From assembly GCA_033807695.1 (NCBI GenBank), contig CM066302.1:2170001-2234000 (forward strand): a stretch of 64,000 nucleotides of DNA. Reading direction: 5' to 3'. The position numbers and the translations under genes were made by a program. Below the pieces are notes generated by a model. The model did no database searches. It was given only the letters and a program-made list of their open reading frames with translations, and was not told the DNA's origin. Of this stretch, positions 11,557 through 22,800 are shown in pieces. The DNA is from Daedaleopsis sinensis. Lineage: Eukaryota; Basidiomycota; Agaricomycetes; Polyporales; Polyporaceae. Position 1 is the stretch's first letter. Each line of letters starts with the position of its first letter.

Positions 11557-12402
11557 CTCATGTTGCCCAGGGAAACCAAGTCTCATAATAATGGAATCAG
11601 ATTCAGAGGTCGTTGATCCCAAATATCATCGGCCACGGATCCAGCCTATCAATACTTGCTAGGATGGATCGACGGTAATTGTTGCCTGAGCTAGCGACGT
11701 GCACTGCGGTTCTTCAAATCTCAAAGGTGGGTACTCTTCAATGTTTTTGCATTGTGGCAGTTGCATCGACCTTTTCCACGCTAATAGCGAAGCCACATAG
11801 CTGTGCGAATCGCATGCCCATCATTTTGGATGATAACAGTGCACCACCATGGCGATTTCAGCCGAGAGTTTGCGGATTTTGCTAGGCGTGTAGTCACCGG
11901 TTCAGCCGACCTCGACTCGGACAGTTGTAGTCTGCAGAGAGAGAAACACGGCTTGGGCGGACTCCGGCGAAGCAACAGATACGAGGGTCTACGACAGCTG
12001 CAGATCTAGAGCGGTCACGGCATCCATCGGCCTTCGTTAACCGTTGCCTGCGTGTTAACGTTCACCTTCAGCCCGGTGTTCTCCATGATATCGAAGGCCG
12101 TTCGAATTCGAAGCTGCAGCTGCAGAGCGAGTCATGAATATGAATGCAGGACTTGCGGACATCTTACACGTGCCGGGACGTAGAACAAGACCGGCCAGAC
12201 GCGGCGAAGAACGTACTACGACTGCCATGTACGCGCACCGAGGCTTCGAACGTCGATATCTCGAGATCCAACTGCAAGTACTTACTCAGACTGGTTCCTT
12301 GCGGGGTCCACGTTCTTCTGCGACGGCGTGCCTGCTTATCGCGCCGATCAGAAGCCCGCTGCAGCACTCGAGCTCGAGTCGGGAGTCAGACGAGCTCTTG
12401 AA

Positions 12403-12450
12403 CTTCTGCTTCTGCTTCTGCTTCTGCTTCTGCTTCTGCTTCTGTTTCTG
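12403..12450 (+). repeat. (CTTCTG)8 hexanucleotide microsatellite
   Basis: Seven perfect CTTCTG units are followed by one TTTCTG unit, 48 nt in total. It lies outside any gene I can support. Confidence 0.95.
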
Positions 12451-14433
12451 CCTCCGCGTCCTTGTCACCGCGCGCTGTCTGGACATGAACTATCGCCGTC
12501 GCGCTCTCGAGCCCCCCCGCTCTTCACGGGCTCGAGGATCCCCCGCTCTCGACCCGACTCTCAAATGATAAATCAAGCCGCAGCCGCTGTAGGCGCATGT
12601 GTGCGTTTGCGCGCCGCTTCCGAGCTCCGTGCCCATCCACCCTCCACCCGAGGTGCTAAGTACGCACGAGCATAACCGGGGGCATCATTAATCATTAATC
12701 ATTCATGCAGATGGGCGAGGCTCGAGTGGATCTGTTGTTAGCTGTAACCTTAACCTGTTGGCTGATTCTTGATTCCCGACCCCGCGCGCGCGCCGGCAGA
12801 TGCGGAGGTGAGTATGCGCTCCGGATCCGGATTCCGTTCGTCCTATCTCTCGCGGGTAGCGTAGCGTAGCGGCAGGGGCAGGGGCAGGGACAGGGACAGA
12901 CGCACTAGCTAAGTACCGGGCTGGCGCGGCAGCCTCAGGGCCTTCGCGTCGGGCGTCGGGCGCAAACGGCCGACGGATGCCGCGCCCGAGACTGACTCGA
13001 CTCGACTCGCGAGAGCCTTTGGTTGTCGGTTGTCTTCTGCCGCTGAGGGGGGGAGGGGGTCGTCGATGGGCAGACGAGCAAGAGCAAGTGTTGCTTGTGC
13101 TAAAATAGGCAACAACGTCCTGCAACGACGAGACGGCGAGACGGTCCGCTCGGACCTCGGCCTGAGCGCAGGATCGCGGCATGCATCGGCGGACGACGTC
13201 GACGTCGTCATCGCCCCTCCCTCTGCAGGGCAGGTCTTCTAGCGCAACCGCGTGCGTCTTGACCCGCGGTGTGCGGAAGCTTGGGGCGAGGGTGAAGGGG
13301 GTAAGGGCGAGGGTGGGGGGGTCGCAGATGCGCCCGAGGGGAGCTGGTGCGCTAGCACGGAGCCGCGAATCACAATCACGGCGAGTATGGACGTGCAGGG
13401 CGAGCCGTGCCCGGGCTGCTGACCCTTGCGCACTCGCTCAGCAGAAGTCGGACGAGCGACCGTGACGCCTCCACGCGTGAAGCGTGAAGCTTTGAAGGTC
13501 CGACCGGGGTGGGGTGGGGTGTGCCTGCACCAGCTGCGAGTGCCGGGCGGGACGGCAGGAAGGAACGGAGCGGCAGGAAGGAACGGAGCGCATGGATGAG
13601 ATGAGAGACAGCGAGACGGAAGTGGGGAGCAAGGACAAGACGCACCGCTCCTGTTAGCTTGGCTTGGCCTGCACGAATGAGGAGCTGGAGCTTGCTTCAT
13701 GCAGACGAGCGCAGATCCTCCGCCGAGCCGCGGCATATGCATACGGTCTGATTTTCCCTTGTTCCCTCCCCCTCCAGCCTTTATGCAGACGACCAGGTGG
13801 CAGCGCAGCAGCAGCCAGCAAGCGCGGCACTGAACGTTCGAACATTGCACATTGATCGTCGACCGCTGCCGCATACGGAAGCAGCGCGCCAGGCCCGCGG
13901 TGGCTAACGCTGCAGCGCCACCGCTGTACACCGTGAGGCGGCAGCCGCGCGCAATGCAGATCGCCCCCGATAGCTATGGCGACTCGGACTCGGACTCGGG
14001 GCAGCGCCGCCCTTCTGCTTCTGAGTTCTAGCGGGGCGCGGCGGAATCCCATGACGTTTGCTCCGAGCCGTGCGCACGTCCCTGTAGTGTAGGCTGTCCA
14101 GAGGTGCTCCGAGTCGGTGCCCCCCTCATACCGTGCTGGTCATCCGATATCCAACCCCGGCGGCAGCGACACGACGCACGACGCACGGAGTCTCGGGCTG
14201 GCGCGGCGTGTCTTTTCCGTTTCATGCCAGCCGTGCAGCGGCTCAGCGCCCAGCCCGCGAGCAAGCGTGGATCCGAATTGTGGACGCTCCGTGCGTAACG
14301 CACGGCGCTAGGAAGGGGCCCGGGGCCCGGGGCTCGAGAGCCCAACCCCCCGCCACGCACCACGCACCTGCAGTACGTCCCCAGAAGTCGGCACCGCGGG
14401 ACGGCCAGCCCTCTCCCCTGCTGCACGGGAAAA

Positions 14434-14935
14434 TGCATCACATCGGGGGGTGCGCTGGATGATGCATGATGATCCTGCCATGGACGGGTCGTGTTCAACG
14501 GCTGGCCGCGAGGCCGCACACAAATCGGAGCGCTGCATGCCATTAATTGGAGAATCCGCAGCGGGTCGCGGTCCCAGTCAGCACGTCGCACGTCGCACGT
14601 CGCACGAGCAGATCCCTGTCTAGTGTCCGCCGACACGGAAACGGAAATGGAAGCACATGCCGGTGACCGACCTCGCGCGGAGACGTGGGGGGACGGCTAG
14701 GGCTGGGGCCGAAGTCACAGTGCGTGTTCGCTGGCTGGGCGCTGTCGGGCGAGGAAAAAATGGCATCACATCGGGGGTGCGCTGCATCCTGCATCCTGAT
14801 GTATCCTGAGGCCTGCATGCGTGTCGCGGTTAGCACGACTCGGAGCAGATCCCCAGCTCCAGCCCGCCGACCAGGAATGGAAGTACATGTACTGACCTCG
14901 CGCGGTGACGGGGACCGGCAGGGCTGCAGTTCGAA
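14434..14935 (+). repeat. Diverged direct duplication
   Basis: Two copies share ordered blocks. GCATCACATCGGGG-TGCGCT occurs at 14434 and 14763, GAGCAGATCCC at about 14606 and 14841, and AATGGAAG-ACATG...GACCTCGCGCGG at about 14645 and 14876. The second copy is roughly 100 bp shorter, as if internally deleted. No coding capacity is seen. Confidence 0.6.
14581..14606 (+). repeat. GCACGTC heptamer tandem repeat
   Basis: Three full GCACGTC units plus a partial fourth lie inside the first copy of the diverged duplication. The tract is absent from the second copy, so it expanded after the duplication or was lost there. Confidence 0.85.
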
Positions 14936-16255
14936 TCCCCCAGGTGGGCGCTGTCGAACTGGTGACGGGCGAGTCCACAACGAATCGTGAGTCGCCAGGG
15001 GTGGTTGTGTCTGGTTGTGTGCGCACGCCTGCTGCTATAGCTAGCTGGGCGTACAGTAGTAGCGAGAAATCGAATGTTGTGGCATGAGCTAGGCCAGGTA
15101 TGGCATAGTCGGCCGGCGCGTCGCACGGGACCCGGGGCAAGATGAGAGGAACCAAGTATAACTTGAACGGAGCCGGGGGTTAGAGCTCAGAGGGTCCACG
15201 GAGGTGGTCGCTGAACGTTGAACAGCGCTGGAGGCCGGCTACGTCGTAGCTCGAGCCCAGCCGCCATCCGCCATCCGCAGCCGCTAGCTTCCTGCGGCCG
15301 TCTTGGCAGCTGCAGCAAGCGGCAGGATGCAAGATGCAGGATCATGACATTGGCTCTGTTGTTCTGTTGATCTGTGGTCCGCATGCGAATCTGGGCACCG
15401 AGTGGGCGAGCGTGTCAGCGGTCTATCAGCGGATAAGTGAACTCAGAATTTGGCAAGTTGATTTAGAAGAGCGGGGGGTACTCGCCATCCACATACACGA
15501 ATACAGCAGCTGCCTGACTCGGACGCGTCCGTGGTAGTGCGCGACCGAGGCTGCGATTGGATCTGGGCTGTGTCCTCGCGTACGTCCGCGGAGAACGAAT
15601 GATGATTCTGCGTTCGAGCGACGAGCACGCCCATGTGGTTCTAGCTTCGCAGGTTATGGCTACGTGAAGGCAAGTCGCCCCGCAGCGAGTGACTCGGGTG
15701 GGAGACGTGGGCGAGTTGCCTAAGGCGAGAGAAGGGCGCGCAGCCGCGGCATCAAACGTGTGGTGCACACGCCCCGAGAAAAGCAGGTTAGCTGGCGATC
15801 AGAAGGACTAGCCCGCGCGGTGCGCGCGACAGGCGTTGTGGAGGAGGGGGCGTACGTGAAATTTACGGAGGAGGGGGTTCTGAGGACAAAGGAGGTCAAA
15901 GTTCGAGGATAGCGCGACGGGGAGGAATGGGGCGGAAGGGGCCCACGGGAGTGGATATGGCAGGGAGTACAAGGCGGGGCGAGTCGCCACGGCTACGGCG
16001 CGGAAGTTCTGTCGAGGAGAGGAGGAGGGGGAGAGTTGGATCTGAGTCAGGATCGGGGCGAGGAGGAGGACCGCGAGTGGGGACGGACGCGACAAACATG
16101 GCCTTTCCGGGCGGGCGCCTGTGCAGCACGTGTGGGAGCGCCTGGAGGACCAACAAACGACTCGCCGGATTTGTGCGTTCTCTTATTCCTCCTCGCCATC
16201 CTCCTCGTCCTCCTCCCTTATTCTCCAACCGGCACGGCCCACCGCGACGAGCGAG

Positions 16256-16261
16256 TATAAG
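16256..16261 (+). promoter_or_regulatory. TATA box of the Clp1-like gene
   Basis: TATAAG lies 222 nt upstream of the start codon, after a pyrimidine-rich stretch. The distance implies a fairly long 5' leader, or a leader containing an intron. Confidence 0.4.
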
Positions 16262-16482
16262 TACACATGCGCGCGCGAGTCGGGACAGCCACGCATCGCA
16301 AGAACGCACCGCGCACACCCACCGCGCCCCTCTCGCACCTTCTGTTCCTGGTCCGCTCGCCCGCCGCCTCGCGCGCACCCCGTGTCGATCACCTCGCGCC
16401 CACTCGCCTACCTATTGTCTCCCGACCGCCCTACTCTTTTCAGCCTTTAATACCGCCCCGTCTCCAGTTCTCTCTGCCAGCC

Positions 16483-17529
16483 ATGTTCCAGGTCGCCTCC
16501 CGCCACGCCCCCATCCCCGACGCCCTCAACCTCGCCTCGGCCCACTACCAGCACCACATAGAGCAAAAGCTGAACATCCCGCGTCGCCTGGCGCGTCCCA
16601 GCTTCGCAGAGCCCTCCCGCGACGCCATTGCGCGCGTCGACCCAGGGCTCGCGAGCGTGCCCCTCGAGTACGTGAGGAAGACGCTGGCCGCCAACTCGCA
16701 TGAGTACGTCCCCCACGAACTATCGTAAAGAAGTACGAACTAACCTCCCTCGCACAGAATGCTCACCGCGATCTCGCTCCTCACGGTGCCAAGCTCGCTC
16801 CCCTGCGCGCACCTCCCCTCGTCCATCGACGCGCCCCTGCGCCCGACCGCACACACGCCCGACGCCTCCGCCTTCCCCACCCACGTCTTCGCCATCCTCT
16901 CCTCGCGCTCCTCCGCGACGACCCCGACCGCCGCGTCCTTCGCCGACCGCGCCGCGCTCCCGCCCTCGACGACCGTCCCGCTCTTCCCCGCGTCCGCGCT
17001 CGTCATGGCCGTCCACTGCGCGCTCCTGCCCCCGCTCCCGCACGCGCACGCCCCGCGCCCCGCCGGCCGCCGCGCCGCGCTCTCGCTCCCCATCGTGCCC
17101 CTCACCGTCCCGAGCCCGGAGACGTACCCGGTCCTGCACGCGTACCTGCACACGATGCGCCCGGACACGCTCCTCGCGACGCTCCTCCCCGCGCTCGCCG
17201 CCTCGCTCCCGCAGCTCCCTCCCAGCGCAGGCACAGGCGCGGGCTCCGGGGGCTCCGGGGGCTCTGCGTCCGGGAAGCCCGCGTACGTCGCGCAGTTCAG
17301 CGCGGGGCAGCTCGCGCGCCTCGCGCACGCGCTCGCGGGGCAGGCGTTCCAGCGCGGGGGCACGCAGGGCGCGCTTGGGGCGCTCATGGCGCACGTGAAG
17401 GTCATCAACGGCCTGTGGCAGAACGTGTGCGCGCTCGGCGTGTTCGACGCGGAGCTGTGGGGCGCGATGGACCTCGCGTGGGAGGTCGTGCTCGCGGCGA
17501 TGACGAAGATCGTCGAGAACAAGGCGTAG
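16483..17529 (+). CDS. clp1: Clp1-like (clampless) developmental protein
   Basis: Two exons, 16483-16703 and 16758-17529, with a 54-nt GTACGT intron, give 330 residues. Conserved features I recognise from basidiomycete Clp1 proteins are an N-terminal helical part (VPLEYVRKTLAANSHEML), a PTHVFAIL block, TVPLFPASALVMAVHC, a SLPIVPLTVPSPETYPVL block, and the C-terminal signature INGLWQNVCALGVFDAELWG followed by DLAWEVVLAAM. No catalytic motif is present. In Coprinopsis and Ustilago, Clp1 acts downstream of the homeodomain mating-type proteins and is needed for clamp-cell formation and dikaryon proliferation. The function here is inferred from similarity only. A linker (residues about 230-255) is Gly/Ser-rich. 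The gene sits beside a long gene-free upstream region. Third codon positions are extremely GC-rich. Confidence 0.75.
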
Positions 17530-18144
17530 GGCGCGCGTGCGCGTGGACGTGGACGCGCGCGGGTCGCGCGGGTCTCTGAAGAAGAAAAGAACGGGTTTCG
17601 ACCTTCCCCCCCCCTCATCCGATATTGCCCTCTCGCCTCGGAGATCTTGTTGTGTGCTCCGGACTTTGCTTATGTTCGTCTAATTCTTACAGCCAGCTAT
17701 TGCTCTTGCCCCCTTGCCTTGCCTCTTGCCGCCGCCCATATATCTCTTGCCCGCACATCCAGTTCCGCGCATACTGCACGCATCCCCATACGCTCTTGGC
17801 ATACCCTCATGTGTATCATTTGTCTCGTGGCCGCCCACACCCCACTGTATCCTTACTGTTTCTTGCTCGTTCTTGGTCTGCTTGTCGGCGGTGCCTCTAG
17901 CAATGCTCGTTGTGTAGAGAAATAAAAGAAGTTGTGTCGCATCGTCTCGTGTGCCAGTGAGCAACCGTTTGAGATAAGATGACATCACCGGTACGCTGGG
18001 TAGATTAGATAAGATCCTACGTAAACAGTCGGCAATATCTGGTACGTTGAGCTCTGGAGGAACTCGTCCACAACGTCCGGCCACCCTGCTCCCCTCTCCC
18101 TCTCTTGCTGCCCGCCCCGCGCGCCGTCTCCTGCATCGCCGACG
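17530..18144. other. Intergenic spacer
   Basis: This is a pyrimidine-rich 3' region of the Clp1-like gene followed by the upstream region of the next gene. No gene is seen. An AATAAA signal lies near 17921. Confidence 0.45.
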
Positions 18145-19182
18145 ATGTCTCAGTTCCCCTGGAGCACCCTCAAGCTCGACACCATCCAAGCCGTCCTCGC
18201 CGACCTCGGCCTCGAGCCGTACACCAGAAAGTCCTCCGTCCGGACCATCGTGCGGATCCTGCGGGTCATCGAGACAGACGGCCGTCAGTACCAGTCCCAG
18301 TCCCCCCTCCCGTCCCGCACTCACCCTCTCACCCTACCCCCTCTCACCCTCTCCCGACCCCTCACATGCACATGCACATGCACAGTCGAGGCCGCCACGC
18401 AGGAGCTCGCTCTCCGCCAGCCGGCCCCGCCCCCGTACGCGCCCCCCGCCCCCGCCCCCGCCCCCGCGCGCTCAGAAAGCCCGGAGATCGCGTACTACGA
18501 CCCCGTCCCCATCCCCCAGGCCGCCTCCGTGTCCGCCCCCGCCCCTGTCCCCCCGTCGAAAGCGAAAGCGCGGGCGCGGTTCGTCCCCGTCGTCGAGATC
18601 AGCACCCCCGCCCCCGCCCCCGCTCGCGCCCCTGCCCGCCGTCCGCCCCCAAATGCCCCCACCCCTGCCAACGCGCAAGCAGGCCCCAGCCGCCCCCGCC
18701 CGCCCGGTCCCCCTCCCGTCCGTACTAGCGCGAAGCCCAGTACAAGCGCGAAGCCCAAGGGCACCCCGGAGTCCCGCGAGGACGCGACGGAGCGCGCGGC
18801 GAAGAGGCGCAGGGTGGCGGCGCTCCCCGTGCCCCCGCCGAGCTACGCGATCCTTTATAGCGAGCAGCAGGGGGAGGGGGCGCTCAAGGACGAGGACGAG
18901 GACGAGGATGGGGACGAGGACAAGGACAAGGACGCGGGCGAGGATGACAGCAGCGACGCGGCCGGGAACAGTGACAGAAACGGGGACGCGGACAGAGACG
19001 GGGACAGCGCCAGCGCGAGTGGCAAAGGAAAAGGAAAAGGCAGGGGAACAGGCAAGGGCAAGGGCAAAGGCAAGGGCTCGGCGCGCGCGCGCAGGCTCGA
19101 GCTCGCGGCCGTCGTCGTCAAGCCCGTCGCGGCCGTCAAGGCGCAGTGGAAGCGGGGGGCGACCGACGGCCATGGCGTGTAA
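18145..19182 (+). CDS. Low-complexity, probably nuclear protein with N-terminal SAP-like helix pair
   Basis: The start ATG is at 18145. Residues 1-46 (WSTLKLDTIQAVLADLGL, then a basic RKSSVRTIVRILRVIE helix) look like a SAP-type helix-extended-helix DNA-binding segment, but this is weak. The rest is Pro/Ala-rich, then has a KRRR basic patch. It ends with an acidic run (KDEDEDEDGDEDKDKD) and a Gly/Lys repeat tail (KGKGKGRGTGKGKGKGKG). A probable intron at 18284-18385 (102 nt, GTCAGT...CACAG) keeps frame and has no stop, so the product is 311 residues spliced or 345 unspliced. Charged, disordered tails suggest chromatin or RNA binding. I do not recognise the gene. Codon bias matches the neighbours. 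Confidence 0.5.
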   Translation: MSQFPWSTLKLDTIQAVLADLGLEPYTRKSSVRTIVRILRVIETDGRQYQSQSPLPSRTHPLTLPPLTLSRPLTCTCTCTVEAATQELALRQPAPPPYAPPAPAPAPARSESPEIAYYDPVPIPQAASVSAPAPVPPSKAKARARFVPVVEISTPAPAPARAPARRPPPNAPTPANAQAGPSRPRPPGPPPVRTSAKPSTSAKPKGTPESREDATERAAKRRRVAALPVPPPSYAILYSEQQGEGALKDEDEDEDGDEDKDKDAGEDDSSDAAGNSDRNGDADRDGDSASASGKGKGKGRGTGKGKGKGKGSARARRLELAAVVVKPVAAVKAQWKRGATDGHGV

Positions 19183-19825
19183 TACGCCCCCGCCCTCAGA
19201 CTCTCAGGCTTATATGCTCGCGCAGCGGTGGTCTGCAGTGACTGTGTGCCAATATGGGCGAAGACGACGACGCGGCGGCGGATCGCACGCCATCCCAGCA
19301 TAGGGTCGCCGTCGACGTCTAACGGCACACTGGAAATTGGCCAAGGCCATGGCTCAAACTGGGGCGCGGTGAATATCAATGGCGGCTGGTCTTCTTGCAA
19401 TTGCGCGTGTGGTGCTCGCGATGTGTCGATACTCTCGGGAAGCGACCTTCTTGCTGTTACCTGTACTCTTGCAATGGGAACGACCTTCTTGTTGTATGTA
19501 TGTCCGTGTGCCACGCGAAGAGCTTGTTTGTACCACATGTACAGCAGCCAGTCATACAGCATCTACGTGCGCGAAACACACTAATCATAAGTTACAATCA
19601 CAGCATACACATCTTGCGGTCAGAACCGAATGTCCGCACAAAGAAAGCCAGCAGACTGGGCGAGAACAGTCTAAAGACCAGACGAACCTCTCTACACCTG
19701 TCACTCTATCCCAATGTATGGCAGTATCGAGGCTCATGCACATGATACACGATCAGTGCCAGCGAAGAACAACGTCAGTCAATACAATGTCACGGCCCAC
19801 GGGCTCAGCACATTGACGACGCAGG
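19183..19825. other. Convergent intergenic spacer
   Basis: This spacer lies between the 3' end of the low-complexity gene and the 3' end of the ABC transporter. No gene or notable repeat is seen. Confidence 0.5.
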
Positions 19826-22800
19826 CTACAGCCGGTCGCGCTCGGCCTTGGCCTTCGCGGCCGCCTCGAGCTCGCCGAAGGTGCCGCTCTTGAGACACAT
19901 GCTCCGGAAGATGCCCCCCTCCTTCTGGATGAGGCTCAGCGGCGTGTCGAACTCGGCCAGCTCGCCCTTGTCGAGCACGATCAGCCGGTCGTAGTCGATC
20001 ACCGTCCGCAGGCGGTGCGCAACTGCAGGAGAGGAGTGCGCGCCGTCAGCTCGCTGTCAGACGGGGACGGGAACAGAAGAAAAGTCATAGGAAGAAGGAC
20101 AGGGAGAGGGAGAGGGAGCGGGAAAAGGAGACACGCACCGGTCAGCAGCAGCGAGTCGTTGAACTCCTCCCGGATCGTCCCCTGGATCTTCGCGTCCGTC
20201 GCAAAGTCGATGCTGCTCGTCGCCTCGTCGAGCACGATGATCGCGCTCCGCCGCAGCAGCGCGCGCGCCATCGCGAGCAGCTGCCGCTGGCCCTGCGAGA
20301 AGTTCGCGCCCCCGGGCGAGACCTGCGTGTCGAGCGTGATCGCCGCGCGTTCTGTGTCGGCCGCGGGTGCGCCAGAGGTTTCGCCCGCGGGTGCGTCTGC
20401 GTCTGCGGCTGCGCCAGCAGAAGTTTCGCCCGCGGGGGCGGAGGCAGGAACATCGCCTTCGCCTTCGCCGCTCGGGCCTGGCGCGTCGTGGTTGGAGAGG
20501 CGGGAGGCTGCGCGGGAGGCTTCGCGCGAAGCGCGTTGGGAGGCGACCTGGCTGTCGCTCAAGATCTGCACGCGCTCGAGGACGTCCAGGCACTCCGCGT
20601 CAGAGTGTTCGTCTGGAAAGAGACGCGTCAGCGGAGGGCGAACGGGGAGAGCCGTCGGGACTGACTGAAAGGGTCGAGATTTTCGCGGAGCGTGCCCGAG
20701 AAGAGCGTCGCGTCCTGCGGGATGAACGTCTGCGACGGACCGGTCAGTCTCGTGCACGGATTAGAGAGCAGGCGTGAGGACGCACGATGCGTGACCGCAG
20801 GTCGTGCAAACCGATACTGCAGATGTCGATACCGTCGATGACGATCTTGCCAGCTGCTGGGTCGACCTGGGTAGTGCACGATTCGTCAACGGACAGAACA
20901 AGGGGTCGCGATGCGGGAACTCACGAATCGCAGAATACTCATCGCCAGCGTCGACTTACCGCTCCCCGTCCTTCCCAGGAGGCCGATGCGCTCTCGTGCC
21001 TTGACAGCGAACGACACCCCATGAAGTACATCTGGCAGGTCGGGCGCGTACTTCACGGTTAGGTTGTCCACCACGAGCATCGAATCGCGGTTCTGGCTCG
21101 TCGTGGATGGCCAGTACGCTGGGGGGCGGTTGGACTCGATGATCGCGGGGGGTTCCTGCGGAAGGTCGAGGTATTCCACGACGCGCTCGACCGAGCTGTG
21201 TTGGCTTGTCAGTACCAGAGACCGTCCCCCAGAGACCACTGATAGACATACTTGAGATCGAGCTCCAGTGCCGTCCAGAACCGGCACGCCCAATACACGC
21301 TATTCGTGAACGACATCGCCGAAGTGATGCAGACGCCCGCCAGACCCGCGTCCACGTACCCGGACAGCGCGAAGAGCGTCGTCGCGAGGATGCCCGTCGC
21401 GCCGAGCGCGTCGAACGTCAGGAGCAGCCAGCGGTTCGTCATCCAGAACGTGTACCACATCTGCGTCGTCGTGTCCACCTTCTTGTACAGGTCGTTGAGG
21501 AAGCGGTCCTCCGCGGAGAACGCGCGCACGGTGACGATGCCCTCGAGGAGCTCGCTGAAGTTGGCGAAGATCGGACTGCGCGTGTTGGACTCCATGCGCC
21601 GGAGGTCGCGCCCGGTGTTCAGGTAGGCGATCGCAGCGCGGCGGTAGAAGAAGCCGAGGATGGCGGCGGGGAACACGAACGCCGGGAACACGAAACTGCA
21701 AACCAGACGTCGTGAGCACCTACGTCTTGGAAATAGTGGAAACCGCCCCACATGACTGTCAGCATCGAGATGGCGAACAGGGCGAGAGACTGGTTGACTT
21801 GTTGGAGAGTCGAGGCGAGAGAGCTGTCTACGGTCTCCACGTCCTGGCGTGCAACCAGGTGAGTGAGGTTCGAAAACAGCGGAGCTAGAACCCCATACCT
21901 TGCTGAAGCGGTTGAGCATGCGGCCCTGGGGAGTCACATCGTGCCACCGCATGGTCGCGCGCACGACGCTCCTCAACAGCTTTTCGAACAGTATGCGCGA
22001 CGCCCTCAGCGCCCCAGTGTATTGCACCATCACCCCGATGATATTGACGAACCCAGAGGCAAGCGAGATCGCAGCGAAGATGCCAATGTAGAAGTACGGG
22101 TGCTCTTGCGCAGGCGGCAGGTGGATCTTGGTCATGTTGAAGGACAGGAGCGGTGCATGAGTCGTGGCAGCGTGATGGAAGTGGGCAGCGCCGTCATTGA
22201 GTACGTGCTGGTTCTCTACGTGTGCGGAGTACGAGTACGCGAACTGAGGCACAGGAGCTGTGCTCTCGCCGTACGCTTCGCCCCAGATCTGCGGCCGACG
22301 TTAGTGATGTTCACGCAGCAGAATGGGCGACGAGGACCGCTACCTTGATCCAAATCTTCTCGCCGATGCCGAGAATCTGTGTGAGGATGATGAGGGTGAA
22401 GATAATGCCCCAGGTCCAGTACGAGCTGTTGCAACATGAGCTTGGCAATCGAGTCACAGTCCCAGCTGTGAAGCACTCACGAAGCCTTCAAATATGTGTT
22501 GTAGATGTTCCACTTGACGCTCCCTGTTTCACGGTGCTCCTGCTCGACGAGCTTCCGCGGCTTCTTCTTCTCCTTCGCCGCTGGCTTGTCGTCCCCAGCG
22601 TCCGCATCGATCTCGGCGTTCGGGTTGTCCTCCTTCTTTTCGGCCTCGACAGCCTGTTCCTCTTTTTGCGCCTCGACCTCCTCGAAGCGGAGGATGTCCT
22701 TGAACTCGCCCTCCTCGCGCAACGCCGCGACTTCGCCAGCACGGTCCACACGCCCGTCGAGCATGCGGACGAGATAGTGTGCGCCTGGGAGCACGAGCTC

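Larger units (their letters stand above)
11557..16255. other. Gene-poor repeat-bearing region
   Basis: About 4.7 kb has no recognisable protein family. It holds a (CTTCTG)n tract, short GC-rich tandem repeats (GGCAGG near 12873, GCACGTC at 14581) and a decayed direct duplication at 14434-14935. Long open frames here fall in GC-rich DNA on both strands and look fortuitous. The right part is probably the extended upstream region of the Clp1-like gene. Confidence 0.45.

Noticed and set aside
14923..14950. TTCGAATCCCCC resembling a tRNA B box
   Set aside because: No acceptor stem, D arm or anticodon arm can be paired around it.
16720..17394. Very Arg-rich long frames on both strands over the Clp1-like exon
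   Set aside because: Shadows of the GC-rich coding exon; only the called frame matches a family and splices in phase.
18472..19173. Long minus-strand open frame opposite the low-complexity gene
   Set aside because: It mirrors the Pro/Ala- and acidic-repeat coding sequence, and GC-rich third positions suppress stops on the opposite strand.
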